Assembly (NCBI GenBank): GCA_036763105.1
Contig: JBAIYS010000009.1
Location: forward strand, 62,001 to 126,000
Length of the DNA stretch: 64,000 nucleotides
From: Peptococcaceae bacterium 1198_IL3148
Lineage (GTDB): Bacteria > Bacillota > Desulfotomaculia > Desulfotomaculales > Desulfohalotomaculaceae
Reading direction: 5' to 3'
Made by a program: the position numbers and the translations under genes. Positions 17,525 through 26,121 of this stretch are shown here, one piece after another; positions within the stretch are counted from its first letter, which is position 1; each line of letters opens with the position of its first letter. The notes below the pieces were generated by a model, which made no database searches, was not told where the DNA came from, and saw nothing but the letters and a program-made list of their open reading frames with translations.

Positions 17525-18685
17525 TTAAAACACAATACCTTTTGCTGTATACTGTCTCTTAATGCTAAAATGGTCTTTCCACTTCTTCCAAGCACGGAAA
17601 CCAACAATTAGTTCCTCGTGTGGGTGACCAATTGGGAAACAATCTTCTGGAATATCCGCATCGCTCCAAATGCCGGCTTGTTTTCTTGCTTCTCGTTGAT
17701 CAACTAACCAATCGCGATAGCTCTCAAACAAGATATGACCTTCAGGGGCATCCAATAATGCCGCTCTTACTCTGCCATCATATTCTCTCCAACGGGCCTC
17801 GTCTTCAGGTGTAATTTCAATAGGTTCAATAATATTTTCATAGCCAGCTTCTTTTAGTTCTTCACCGGCTACCGCAGTAAAGACCCGCTGATCTCTAATA
17901 CTCAGTAGGTTTTTGTAAATGCCCACATATTTATCACTAATTGCGTGACCTAGAGGCTTATGGTCCCGGGTCATACCACGTTTTTGACCAATATCACCTT
18001 TCCAGAAGTCAAACATAGCAGGCTCAAATTCCTCATCTAAAAAGTCACATACTGTTTTCATTACTTCTTCAGGTTTACGAACCAAGTCTTCATATTTTAC
18101 ATCAAGCCATTCTTTATTGCTAAGTTTTTCTCTCCAAGGTTTAACTGCATTCCAAGCCATTTTCCAGCTCTCTGCAGCACAGAAGATGTTTGTAGGTCCA
18201 AATGCGGATTCTAGATAATCTGACGCAGCGTCCCGACCATCCCTTACTATATAAATAAATTGAGCATTTGGGAAGCACTCTCTAATTTGCTTTATGAAGT
18301 AAAGGTTGTGAGGAGTTTTTTGACCCCAACGAGGCTTATTGCCATTCTTTTGAGCAAACATTTCATGCATAGCACAATAAATACCAGCAAAACTCTTTTC
18401 AGGTGCCATTTCTATTAGCTGATCAACAGCAGTTCTTGGGTTTAAATCCATTCCCCATAGATGTCTGTTTAATCCAAAGAGCATTTCATCAGCTAAGGTT
18501 TTTAGGTTTTCTTCTTTGTTTAGGTCACCATAGGTATGTAACCAGGGATAAATCCGCGGGAACAACCAACCTACTTCAGGTACTGCAATGCGACTGTGTT
18601 GACCTAACATAACCATTAGTAATGTTGTACCAGATCTTTCATGCCCAATAACAAAAACAGGTTTTTCTTTTAGTTCAATAGCCAA
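17525..18685 (-). CDS. PAPS-dependent sulfotransferase family protein
   Basis: 386 residues. The 5'-phosphosulfate loop is FVIGHERSGTTLLMVMLGQ at about 11-29 and the 3'-phosphate motif is YIVRDGRDAASDYLES at about 144-159, the two landmarks of PAPS sulfotransferases (Sulfotransfer_3 type). A LDVKYEDLVRKPEEVM segment follows, also typical. It would move sulfate from PAPS to an alcohol, amine or lipid; the acceptor is unknown. The gene is intact, unlike its neighbours, though the sulfate-activating sat next to it is broken and no APS kinase is seen. A good ribosome site (AAGGAAGGGG) precedes the ATG. It could supply sulfated compounds to the arylsulfate sulfotransferase at 26-28 kb, but this is speculation. 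Confidence 0.85.
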   Translation of the reverse strand: MAIELKEKPVFVIGHERSGTTLLMVMLGQHSRIAVPEVGWLFPRIYPWLHTYGDLNKEENLKTLADEMLFGLNRHLWGMDLNPRTAVDQLIEMAPEKSFAGIYCAMHEMFAQKNGNKPRWGQKTPHNLYFIKQIRECFPNAQFIYIVRDGRDAASDYLESAFGPTNIFCAAESWKMAWNAVKPWREKLSNKEWLDVKYEDLVRKPEEVMKTVCDFLDEEFEPAMFDFWKGDIGQKRGMTRDHKPLGHAISDKYVGIYKNLLSIRDQRVFTAVAGEELKEAGYENIIEPIEITPEDEARWREYDGRVRAALLDAPEGHILFESYRDWLVDQREARKQAGIWSDADIPEDCFPIGHPHEELIVGFRAWKKWKDHFSIKRQYTAKGIVF

Positions 18686-18992
18686 AATAATCCCCTTCCT
18701 TTTTAATTATTTAGAGTTTTCTCTATTTTGAAAAAATTAAACAAACACTTACGAACTACTATTTCCCTCCTTCCTACCTACTTATAAAATTAAAAACTTG
18801 AAATAAAACTAAATAGTTTTAATTGTGCGTTTAATAACTTAATTCAGTGCACAAACTGTCGTAATTTTGCTAAATTTCTTAAGTTAAACTTATCACAACC
18901 AGTATCTTATAATCAAATTACCTCCTGGGATAACCCGATAACCAATTTTGCATAACCCTGATGCAATAAGGTTTATCACAATCAAAAAAAAC
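18686..18992. other. Gene-free AT-rich gap upstream of the sulfotransferase
   Basis: No open frame or clear RNA fold was found in this 307-bp stretch. It holds two copies of TTGTGATAA on the minus strand (near 18896 and 18976) that could be half-sites for a Crp/Fnr-type or LysR-type regulator. The evidence for that is weak. Confidence 0.3.
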
Positions 18993-19057
18993 AAGACAGG
19001 GGGACAGGTCCCTTGTCTTTTACATCAGAAAAGACAAGGGACCCGTCCCCCTGTCTT
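18993..19057. repeat. REP/BIME element 2 (long hairpin form)
   Basis: A 65-bp inverted repeat, twin of the element at 13849-13914, with arms of 28 bp differing at one position and a loop of about 8 bases. It ends 5 bp from the stop of the asparaginase gene, and may serve as its terminator. Confidence 0.9.
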
Positions 19058-19062
19058 ATTAA

Positions 19063-20070
19063 TTAACTCAATTTAGGGGTCAAATCGTAGGCTATCGCAG
19101 TCTCCATTAGTTTTTTTACCTGTTGCATATCATTGGTATGGCCTAAAACCCACATTAATTTGGGTACGATGGCTTCGGTGTTCATGTCGCCGGACAAAAT
19201 GATTAAACTTTGGGCCATCACCTTGCGCCCCACTGCATACCTGTGTAAATCCTCACCCTCCTCTAGACACTGGGTGGTGATCACCACTGCCACACCGGCA
19301 TCCACCAACTCTTTAATTTTAGGCAGTAGATTGCGGCCTTGAAAAGGCACCCCGCCGCTGCCAAAGCTTTCGATGATTACCCCTTTATATAATGACTCGT
19401 CCTTCAAGGCGTCAAACATTTCCGGTTTAATGCCGGGGTATAGTTTCAGCAACAACACATCGGGGCAAAGGGCGGTATCAAATTGCAGCTCATGTTTTGT
19501 TTTGGGCAGTATTTTCCAGTTATACTTAACTACTGTGTCCTCAATGTAAGCCACATCGGGGCAGTTGACACTTTCAAAGGCGGCATAGCTTTTAGTTCTC
19601 AATTTTACTGCCCTGGTGCCGATTATTACCTTGCCGCCAAAGACCACAAAAACGCCACCCACATCTTCATTGGCAAAGCGCACAGCGTCAGCCAAGTTTT
19701 TAATGGCATCGGTTTTATAAAAATGAATAGGCATTTGAGACCCTGTTAGCACCACCGGTTTAGCCAAATTTTGCAACATATAGGAAAGGGCAGCAGCGGT
19801 ATAGGCCATGGTATCTGTGCCATGGGTAATGACAAAACCATCATAATCATTATAATTTTGATAAATATTTTCGGCAATAACAGCCCAAAACTCCGGTTGC
19901 ATGTTGGTACTGTCGATGCTCATCAGCACTTTACCCTCGACAATATAATCTTGGTTAGCCTGGGGCAAGTAATCCAACAGTTGGTCACTGGTCATGGCCG
20001 GAGTTAGTCCTTCTGCTCCCTGCACCGAGGCAATGGTGCCACCGGTGGCAAATAAAAGTATCTTTTTCAT
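19063..20070 (-). CDS. ansA: L-asparaginase, type I
   Basis: 335 residues. The first catalytic threonine lies in [11 protein letters not shown] (Thr12 region) and the second in [16 protein letters not shown], both complete. The length and the lack of a signal peptide fit cytosolic type I enzymes that hydrolyse asparagine to aspartate and ammonia. The C-terminus carries the [12 protein letters not shown] segment. It stands alone on the minus strand, with a REP element directly after its stop. A fragment of a related copy lies 5 kb away at 13916-13998. Confidence 0.92.
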   Translation of the reverse strand: MKKILLFATGGTIASVQGAEGLTPAMTSDQLLDYLPQANQDYIVEGKVLMSIDSTNMQPEFWAVIAENIYQNYNDYDGFVITHGTDTMAYTAAALSYMLQNLAKPVVLTGSQMPIHFYKTDAIKNLADAVRFANEDVGGVFVVFGGKVIIGTRAVKLRTKSYAAFESVNCPDVAYIEDTVVKYNWKILPKTKHELQFDTALCPDVLLLKLYPGIKPEMFDALKDESLYKGVIIESFGSGGVPFQGRNLLPKIKELVDAGVAVVITTQCLEEGEDLHRYAVGRKVMAQSLIILSGDMNTEAIVPKLMWVLGHTNDMQQVKKLMETAIAYDLTPKLS

Positions 20071-20097
20071 AATTGCAATTATAACGCATTTATAAAA

Positions 20098-21555
20098 TTA
20101 CCCCAAATTATTGCCGCCTGTACTCAGCAAAGGCAGCAAAACCGTCACCTTGGTGCCTTGGTTTAATTGACTTTCCACTTCAATAGTACCGCCGTGTTGG
20201 TGGATAATCCACTGGGCAATGGCCAACCCCAGGCCGGTACCGCCGGTTTCTTTGGTTCGGGACTTATCTGCCCGGTAAAAGCGATTGAATATATGGGGCA
20301 AATCTGCCGCGGGAATGCCCCTGCCGGTATCAGCCACCGTCACCACCGCCCGGGATTTTTGGGTATAACAGCCAATGGTTATTTGCCCCTGCGGGGGAGT
20401 GTACTTGATACTGTTGTCCACAAAAACTCTCAGGGCTTCTTTTAACAGTTTGCGGTCAGCGTAAATGGTTAGCGATTGGCAGTGCTGTAGTATAATGTGG
20501 TGGTCGGCATCGATGAGCTTGGTTTCCTTTACTATTTCCTCCACCAGTTGATGCAGTGGGAATTTCTCTTTTTCCACCGGTTGGGATTTTTTATCCCCCC
20601 GGGCTAAAAACAGCAGTTTTTCCACCAGATCCTTCATGTTGTCAGCTTCGGTTTTTATGGATTCTATCGACTCCGCCAGCACCGCTGGGTCATCCTTACC
20701 CCATCTGGCCAATAGATTGGCATAGCCTTGTATTACCGCAATGGGGGTTCTCAGCTCATGGGAGGCATCGGAAACAAACTGATTTTGTTGGTCGTAAGCC
20801 CCTTGGATTCTATCCAGCATACTGTTAAAGGTCTCGGCCAAATCCTTCAGTTCATCGTGGGAGCCAGAAACGTCCAGCCTGGTATCCAGCGCATTGATGG
20901 TGATATTTTGCACCGTTTTGTTCATGGTGGCCACCGGCATCAACATTCTTTTGCTATTTTTCCAACCAACCACCGCCACCACCATGATGGCCAGCGGTGT
21001 CAAACTAAACAGCACCGCAGCCAACAACCCGACGATCAACAACTCCTGATCTTAGGAACGAGCAATTTGCAGCTTTCCATCCTGCAAAATTAAGCGATTA
21101 TTCAGGCCCAGCTCTAAAAAGTAGTTGTCGGTAATATTCAATGCGGGGTTAAGGCTGGGCTGGTCATCGGTGGTGTACAACACCCGTTGCCGGTGATCAA
21201 AAACTGTTATTTCCACTTGATTTAATTGGGTTGACTGCTCAATGTTGGCGGTGGGAATTTGCTGATTTTCTTTGAAGTAAGGGGCCACCAATTGATGGCT
21301 GTGCTTCAGGTCTTGGGCCGCATTGTACCCCAAAAAACCGACCATGGCGGCACAAACAATTAGATTGATGAACAACAGCATCAGGCTAAAGATGACGCCA
21401 TAAAAAGTGGTAATTTTAAAGGTGATGGAAAAGCGCAACCTTTTGAGCAACCAGCGGCGCAAATCCCCCAACGCCCGGGGAATGGCCCTGATAATCAGCA
21501 GCAGTATTTTAAACAGTAACTTAACGGCATTTAGTAACCAGTGCTTAGACTTCAT
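20098..21555 (-). pseudogene. Sensor histidine kinase interrupted by an in-frame TAA
   Basis: The first 167 codons encode a short cytosolic lead, a membrane segment (FYGVIFSLMLLFINLIVCAAMV) and an extracellular sensor region ending GKLQIARS. A TAA at 21052-21054 follows. The same frame then continues with DQELLIVGLLAAVLF, the second membrane segment, HAMP (about 40 residues), the phosphoacceptor motif SDASHELRTPIAVIQG, and the ATPase boxes (VDNSIKYT, DTGRGIP, GTGLGLAI). Only one nonsense codon breaks an otherwise whole kinase. Internal TTG starts after the stop could give a sensorless kinase. It lies beside its response regulator. The stop is TAA, so selenocysteine or pyrrolysine insertion is not expected. 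Confidence 0.85.
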
Positions 21556-22228
21556 CTTTAATCAGATACCCCACTCCCCGCACGGTATAAATAATCTTTT
21601 GCTGATATACGTCATCGATTTTACTTCTCAGGTACCTGATGTATACATCCACCACATTGGTGTCACCAGCGTAATCGTAACCCCAGACCGTTTCCAGCAA
21701 CCTTTGTCTGGTGAGGACGATGTTTTTGTTAGCCAACAAATAGGCCAACAAATCAAACTCCCGCTTGGTTAGCTCAATGGGTTGCCCATAAAAGGTGACG
21801 GCGTGTTGGTCTAAATCCAACCTTAGTGGCCCCACCTGCAAAGGGGCGCTGGATGTTGCCGGGGCCTTTCGTTTTAAGGCCACCCTAATGCGGGCCAGCA
21901 GCTCTTCGATGGCAAAGGGCTTGGTAATGTAGTCGTCCGCCCCCATATCTAAACCCATCACTTTGTCCATCGTTTCGTCCTTGGCGGTGAGCATAATCAC
22001 CGGCACCTCAGATTTCTTGCGGATTCGGCGCAATATCTCTAAGCCATTGATCTCCGGCAGCATAATATCTAAAATGATTAAATCGAACTGGCCCTCTAAG
22101 GCGGTTTCCAAGCCCTGCCAACCATTGTGGGCCTGTTCCACCTGATAACCTTCGTGCTTTAGCTCCAGCTCTAAAAACCTAGCTATTTTCACCTCGTCCT
22201 CAACCAACAATATTCTTTGCCCTGCCAT
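21545..22228 (-). CDS. OmpR-family response regulator
   Basis: 228 residues from the ATG at 22228, chosen over an ATG at 22246 because a GGAGG ribosome site lies between them. The receiver domain (about 1-118) has the acidic pair in LLVEDE, the phosphorylated Asp in LIILDIMLPE, the Thr in VIMLTAKDE and the Lys in DDYITKPF. The C-terminal winged helix (about 130-225) has LTKREFDLLAYLLANKN and the final YTVRGVGYLIKDE. It overlaps the kinase gene by 11 bp. The kinase is broken by a stop codon, so this regulator may be orphaned or driven by cross-talk. Targets are unknown. Confidence 0.93.
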   Translation of the reverse strand: MAGQRILLVEDEVKIARFLELELKHEGYQVEQAHNGWQGLETALEGQFDLIILDIMLPEINGLEILRRIRKKSEVPVIMLTAKDETMDKVMGLDMGADDYITKPFAIEELLARIRVALKRKAPATSSAPLQVGPLRLDLDQHAVTFYGQPIELTKREFDLLAYLLANKNIVLTRQRLLETVWGYDYAGDTNVVDVYIRYLRSKIDDVYQQKIIYTVRGVGYLIKDEV

Positions 22229-22271
22229 TATCTTGCCTCCAACCATAGTTCGTTGATGTTATTATATAGCA

Positions 22272-22300
22272 AAATAACCTACACACAAGGTAGGTTATTT
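22272..22300 (-). terminator. Terminator of the DUF4342 gene
   Basis: AAATAACCT and AGGTTATTT form a perfect 9-bp stem with an 11-base loop, 9 bp past the stop of the DUF4342 gene. Confidence 0.65.
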
Positions 22301-22308
22301 GAGGAAAA

Positions 22309-22758
22309 CTATTTTTTTAGGCTGTCATCATTCAGTTTCTGTTTAGCCAAATCCACAGCGGATGACACCTTGTTTAGCGTTTCATTGACCGCCATATCTT
22401 CACCGTTTTGGCCCACAAACTTCATTTTGTGCCCGGTGACCAGCCCTAACCCCAGCATCGGCACCACCACATAGGGTGCACAGACAGTGATAATGGCGGA
22501 CCAAGTGACCGATAAATCCAACGCCGTCCGTTCCTTTTTGCTAATGATAAATCTGGTGTTGTTGCCTTTATGAAACAGGTGCTTAATTTTGTCAGCCCAG
22601 TCACAGTTGGTGTCTGCTTTAACTTTTTTATTTTTTTCCAGGTAAACTAAAGCCTCCAGCAAATCACCATTGCATTGTTCCAACGCCTCTTTGGCATCGC
22701 TGTAGCTAACGTTGGCCCTTTTCTTTAACTCATCAATCAGTTCTAAATTTATTGACAT
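22309..22758 (-). CDS. DUF4342 / UBA-like domain protein
   Basis: 149 residues. The N-terminal 45 residues (LIDELKKRANVSYSDAKEALEQ, then NGDLLEALVYLE) have the three-helix UBA/EF-Ts-like pattern. The middle has a hydrophobic stretch (SVTWSAIITVCAPYVVVPML) as in DUF4342 proteins. The function of this family is unknown. It is a single gene between the two-component system and lipA. Confidence 0.75.
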   Translation of the reverse strand: MSINLELIDELKKRANVSYSDAKEALEQCNGDLLEALVYLEKNKKVKADTNCDWADKIKHLFHKGNNTRFIISKKERTALDLSVTWSAIITVCAPYVVVPMLGLGLVTGHKMKFVGQNGEDMAVNETLNKVSSAVDLAKQKLNDDSLKK

Positions 22759-22853
22759 GATAAAAATTCCCCCTATCAGCTTTGTTATTATTTATTATAG
22801 GCGGGAATCACTAGAGAATTATTAGTGTAAAATTAGAATTTGATTAGAAAAAG

Positions 22854-23708
22854 TTAATCTAGGCTCTTGCCGGCCTCTTCGGCGTGGTAGGAGCTTCTGA
22901 CCAACGGGCCGGAGGCAACATACTTAAAGCCCAGGTCATGGGCGGCCTGTTCGTACTTTTTAAACTGATCTGGGTGCACGTATTCAACCACCGGGTGGTG
23001 CTTAACCGATGGTCTGAGATACTGACCGACGGTGAGCAGATCGCAATCCATTGCCCGCAAATCCTTCATGGTGTTGATTACCTCTTGTTCCTGCTCCCCT
23101 AAGCCCACCATAATGCCGGATTTGGTGTAAATGTTGCTAGCCATTTGTTTAACATTTTGCAGCAGTTCCAGCGAGCGCCGATAAACGGCTTTGGGTCGCA
23201 CGGTGGGGTACAGGCGTGGTACCGTTTCAATATTGTGGTTGATGATTTGAGGCTTGGCGCTAACCACCTTAGCCAGGGCTTCTTTATCCCCTTGAAAGTC
23301 GGGGATTAGCACTTCCACCACCACATCGGTATCCTTTAACTTGTTAATCACTGCGGCAAAATGTGCCGCTCCACCATCTGGCAAGTCATCCCTGGTTACC
23401 GAGGTGATCACCGCATGCCTTAAACCCAACTCCTTCACCGCTTCTAAGACGTGGTTTGGTTCCTCTGGGTCCACCGGCTGGGTGTGGCCTTTGGTGACAT
23501 TACAGAAGGAGCAGTTGCGGGTGCAAATGCTGCCTAATATCATAAAGGTGGCGGTTTTGCGACCAAAGCATTCAATCATGTTGGGGCAATTGGCTTCTTC
23601 ACAGACGGTGTGTAGCGACAGGCGATTGAGCATATTCTTAATGCCGGTTAACTTCTCAGCCCCTTGGAGCTTTATTTTTAACCATTCTGGTTTGCGTTGA
23701 CTATTCAT
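22854..23708 (-). CDS. lipA: Lipoyl synthase
   Basis: 284 residues. It carries both cluster motifs: the auxiliary [12 protein letters not shown] and the radical [12 protein letters not shown]. The C-terminal RSSYHAEE contains the family serine motif. The enzyme inserts two sulfur atoms into protein-bound octanoyl groups. Its start overlaps the end of lipB by 8 bp, so the two form an operon, the standard de novo lipoylation pair for 2-oxoacid dehydrogenases or the glycine cleavage system. Confidence 0.97.
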   Translation of the reverse strand: MNSQRKPEWLKIKLQGAEKLTGIKNMLNRLSLHTVCEEANCPNMIECFGRKTATFMILGSICTRNCSFCNVTKGHTQPVDPEEPNHVLEAVKELGLRHAVITSVTRDDLPDGGAAHFAAVINKLKDTDVVVEVLIPDFQGDKEALAKVVSAKPQIINHNIETVPRLYPTVRPKAVYRRSLELLQNVKQMASNIYTKSGIMVGLGEQEQEVINTMKDLRAMDCDLLTVGQYLRPSVKHHPVVEYVHPDQFKKYEQAAHDLGFKYVASGPLVRSSYHAEEAGKSLD

Positions 23709-24399
23709 GTTGCCCTCCCCCTAGCATTCGGTTTAGTTGTTGTTGCTCGATCAGTTGCGGTTGCACATTAAACATTCTACAGAAATAGGTAATTACTTGC
23801 TGGTTCAGCACGTCGATATCTTGGGATTGACCAAGTATTTTTTGCAGCGAGGTCACTCCTTTATCAGTGATGCCACAGGGGTTAATCCACTGGAAGTGTT
23901 GTAAATTGGTGTTGACGTTAAAGGCAAAGCCGTGCATCGTTACCCAGCGCTTAACAGAACAACCAATGGCGGTAATCTTTTCATCGTTAATCCAAACCCC
24001 GCGGTAGGCAGGTTCCCGGTGGGCGTTGAGGTTGTATTCATCCTTCAATAGTTGAATAAACACCTCTTCCAATTTGTTGACATAACCCTTAACGCTTTTA
24101 CCATGGTTTTTCAGGTCTAAAATGGGGTAGCCCACAATTTGTCCTGGGCCATGGTAGGTAACATCCCCGCCCCGATTAATTTTATAGATGCTGGCACCTT
24201 GTGCTTTTAGTTGTTCCTCTGGCACCAGGATGTTGTATCGGTTTTCCCGCATGCCCATGGTCAATGTGGGAGGATGCTGCAGCAACAACATGATATCGCC
24301 CACTTGACCCTGTTGCCGCAATGCCAACAACTGCATTTGCATGTTTAACGCCTGCTGATAATCGGTTTCTCCTAAAATAGCGATTTGTAGCTTCATCAT
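23701..24399 (-). CDS. lipB: Octanoyltransferase
   Basis: 232 residues with the LipB signature [18 protein letters not shown] and the catalytic cysteine in [15 protein letters not shown] (with the usual lysine motif [17 protein letters not shown]). It transfers octanoate from acyl carrier protein to lipoyl domains, the step before LipA. First gene of the lipB-lipA operon. Confidence 0.96.
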   Translation of the reverse strand: MMKLQIAILGETDYQQALNMQMQLLALRQQGQVGDIMLLLQHPPTLTMGMRENRYNILVPEEQLKAQGASIYKINRGGDVTYHGPGQIVGYPILDLKNHGKSVKGYVNKLEEVFIQLLKDEYNLNAHREPAYRGVWINDEKITAIGCSVKRWVTMHGFAFNVNTNLQHFQWINPCGITDKGVTSLQKILGQSQDIDVLNQQVITYFCRMFNVQPQLIEQQQLNRMLGGGQHE

Positions 24400-24577
24400 A
24401 ATGCGTCCCCCGTGTATCCCGTTAAAAAATTAAAATCTCCGTTTATATAGTCATATGTGTTCTAGTTTCCCACAGTAATTCCTGCACAAATCCCTATCTG
24501 TGCTATGCCCACAATGTCTAACATAATTATACACCATGTGAATACTTTGGTGTTGTAGCAACGGTTACTTTAAGGAC

Positions 24578-24669
24578 AAGACAAGGGGACGGGTCCCTCA
24601 AGACAAGGGGACGGGTCCCTTGTCTTGCCGGCAGCGCCAACAAGACGGGGGACCCGTCCCCCTGTCTTC
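24578..24669. repeat. REP element 3 (three-unit cluster)
   Basis: Two direct copies of the AAGACAAGGGGACGGGTCCC unit, the second completed to a palindrome by TTGTCTT, then a third inverted copy ending GTCCCCCTGTCTTC. The cluster ends 16 bp from the stop of the thioredoxin gene. Confidence 0.85.
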
Positions 24670-24684
24670 TTTTCTAATGTGAAA

Positions 24685-24993
24685 CTAGCTTAGCATTTCA
24701 ATAATTTTGGGTTTTTGTTGGAGACCTTTGGTGCGGGTTACCTCTTGGCCGTTGTTGAATACGATCATGGTGGGATAACCGGCTACGTTGTATTTTTCTA
24801 CAGCATCTTTATTTACGTCGAAGTCTAGAGTGACAATTTCCACGCCGTCCACAGTTTTAGCTACGTCCTTTAATACAAAGCTTAGCATTTTGCAAGGTCC
24901 ACAGGTTTTGGAGTAAAACTCAACCAATACTTTACCCTCTTTAATTACATCGTCCAGTTCAGCACTGGTAATTTCTCTGATTGTTGCAGCCAT
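24685..24993 (-). CDS. Thioredoxin
   Basis: 102 residues with the redox motif KTCGPCKML and the cis-proline in AGYPTMIVF, the full thioredoxin fold length. It lies 21 bp downstream of thioredoxin reductase on the same strand, so the two make an NADPH-thioredoxin pair in one operon. The WCGPC tryptophan is replaced by Thr, as in several clostridial thioredoxins. Confidence 0.93.
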   Translation of the reverse strand: MAATIREITSAELDDVIKEGKVLVEFYSKTCGPCKMLSFVLKDVAKTVDGVEIVTLDFDVNKDAVEKYNVAGYPTMIVFNNGQEVTRTKGLQQKPKIIEMLS

Positions 24994-25014
24994 TAATAAT
25001 CTCTCCTTTGTTTA

Positions 25015-25929
25015 TTACTTTAAGTTTTCTACATATTTAGCAACGGATTGAGCCGCAATGGCACCGTCAGCGCAGGCAGTGATTACTTGTCTTAAGTGTT
25101 TGCTAATGATATCACCGGCAGCGTAAATGCCCGGTACTTTGGTGGCCATATAGGCATCGGTTTCAATATAACCGTAATCATTTAGGATACCTAAGTCCTT
25201 AAAGACTTCGGCCGTTGGTTTTAAGCCAATATATTCAAAGGCTCCGTCTGCTTTTAAAACTAGTTCTTCTCCGGTTTTGGTAGACTTAACTTTCAGACCT
25301 TCAAATTTATTGGTACCCAGGAATTCAATGTTCTCATAATACTCGTAAATTTTTACGTTAGGTAAAGCTCTTAATTTATCACAAGCTGATGGATCGGCAG
25401 TTAAGTTAAACAGAGTAGCTACAATCACTTCTTCGGCCAATCCAGCTAAGTAGATGGCCTCTTCCACCGCCGAGTTACCGCCACCAATTACTATTACCTT
25501 TTTGTCACGATAGTGAGCACCATCGCAAATGGCGCACCAACTAATGCTGGAACCAGCAAAGTCTAATTCCCCAGGGATGCCCAGCATTCTAGGCTTGGTA
25601 CCGGTGGCAATAATTACTGCTTTGGCTTCAAAGGTTGGGCCCTCTTCGCAAATTAGCTTTTTAATATTACCTCCGGGCTGGATTTCGGTTACGGTGCCGT
25701 AATCAAAGGTAACGCCCAACTCTTGGGTATGTTCAAACATTTTAATGGCTAAATCTGCACCGTTGATGGTTCCCATACCGGTGTAGTTTTGAATTTCAAA
25801 GGTATTGACAATCTGTCCACCTGGAGCCAATTTATCTAACAGCAGTACATTTAGGTTTGCTCTGGCTGCATAAATTGCCGCTGTCATTCCAGCTGGACCT
25901 GATCCAATAATTGCTACATCATATGTCAT
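25015..25929 (-). CDS. trxB: Thioredoxin reductase
   Basis: 304 residues. FAD-binding GSGPAGMTAAIYAARA at the start, redox-active CAICDGAHYR at about 134, pyridine-nucleotide motif GGGNSAVEEAIYLA, and the C-terminal GIYAAGDI. It moves electrons from NAD(P)H to the thioredoxin encoded just downstream. Confidence 0.95.
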   Translation of the reverse strand: MTYDVAIIGSGPAGMTAAIYAARANLNVLLLDKLAPGGQIVNTFEIQNYTGMGTINGADLAIKMFEHTQELGVTFDYGTVTEIQPGGNIKKLICEEGPTFEAKAVIIATGTKPRMLGIPGELDFAGSSISWCAICDGAHYRDKKVIVIGGGNSAVEEAIYLAGLAEEVIVATLFNLTADPSACDKLRALPNVKIYEYYENIEFLGTNKFEGLKVKSTKTGEELVLKADGAFEYIGLKPTAEVFKDLGILNDYGYIETDAYMATKVPGIYAAGDIISKHLRQVITACADGAIAAQSVAKYVENLK

Positions 25930-26073
25930 GTATACCCCTCCAAATTAGATAATCAATAGTAAAATGCCAACGTTTTCTTAAATTTGCTTTGTTTTCGCTA
26001 CATTAATAATTTTATCACAGGGCTAAAGCATAAGTTATAACATACACTAACTAAAGCGAAAATTTTGTAGAAA

Positions 26074-26101
26074 AAGACAAGGGTGACGGGACCCTTGTCT
26101 T
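26074..26101. repeat. REP element 4 (single palindrome)
   Basis: A 28-bp palindrome of the family (AAGACAAGGG ... CCCTTGTCTT), 20 bp from the stop of the arylsulfate sulfotransferase gene. Simplest form of the repeat. Confidence 0.8.
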
Positions 26102-26121
26102 AATTGATTATCAGCGGTTAC

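Noticed and set aside
21052-21054. Recoded stop codon in the histidine kinase
   Set aside because: The codon is TAA, which is not used for selenocysteine or pyrrolysine, and no recoding hairpin is evident.
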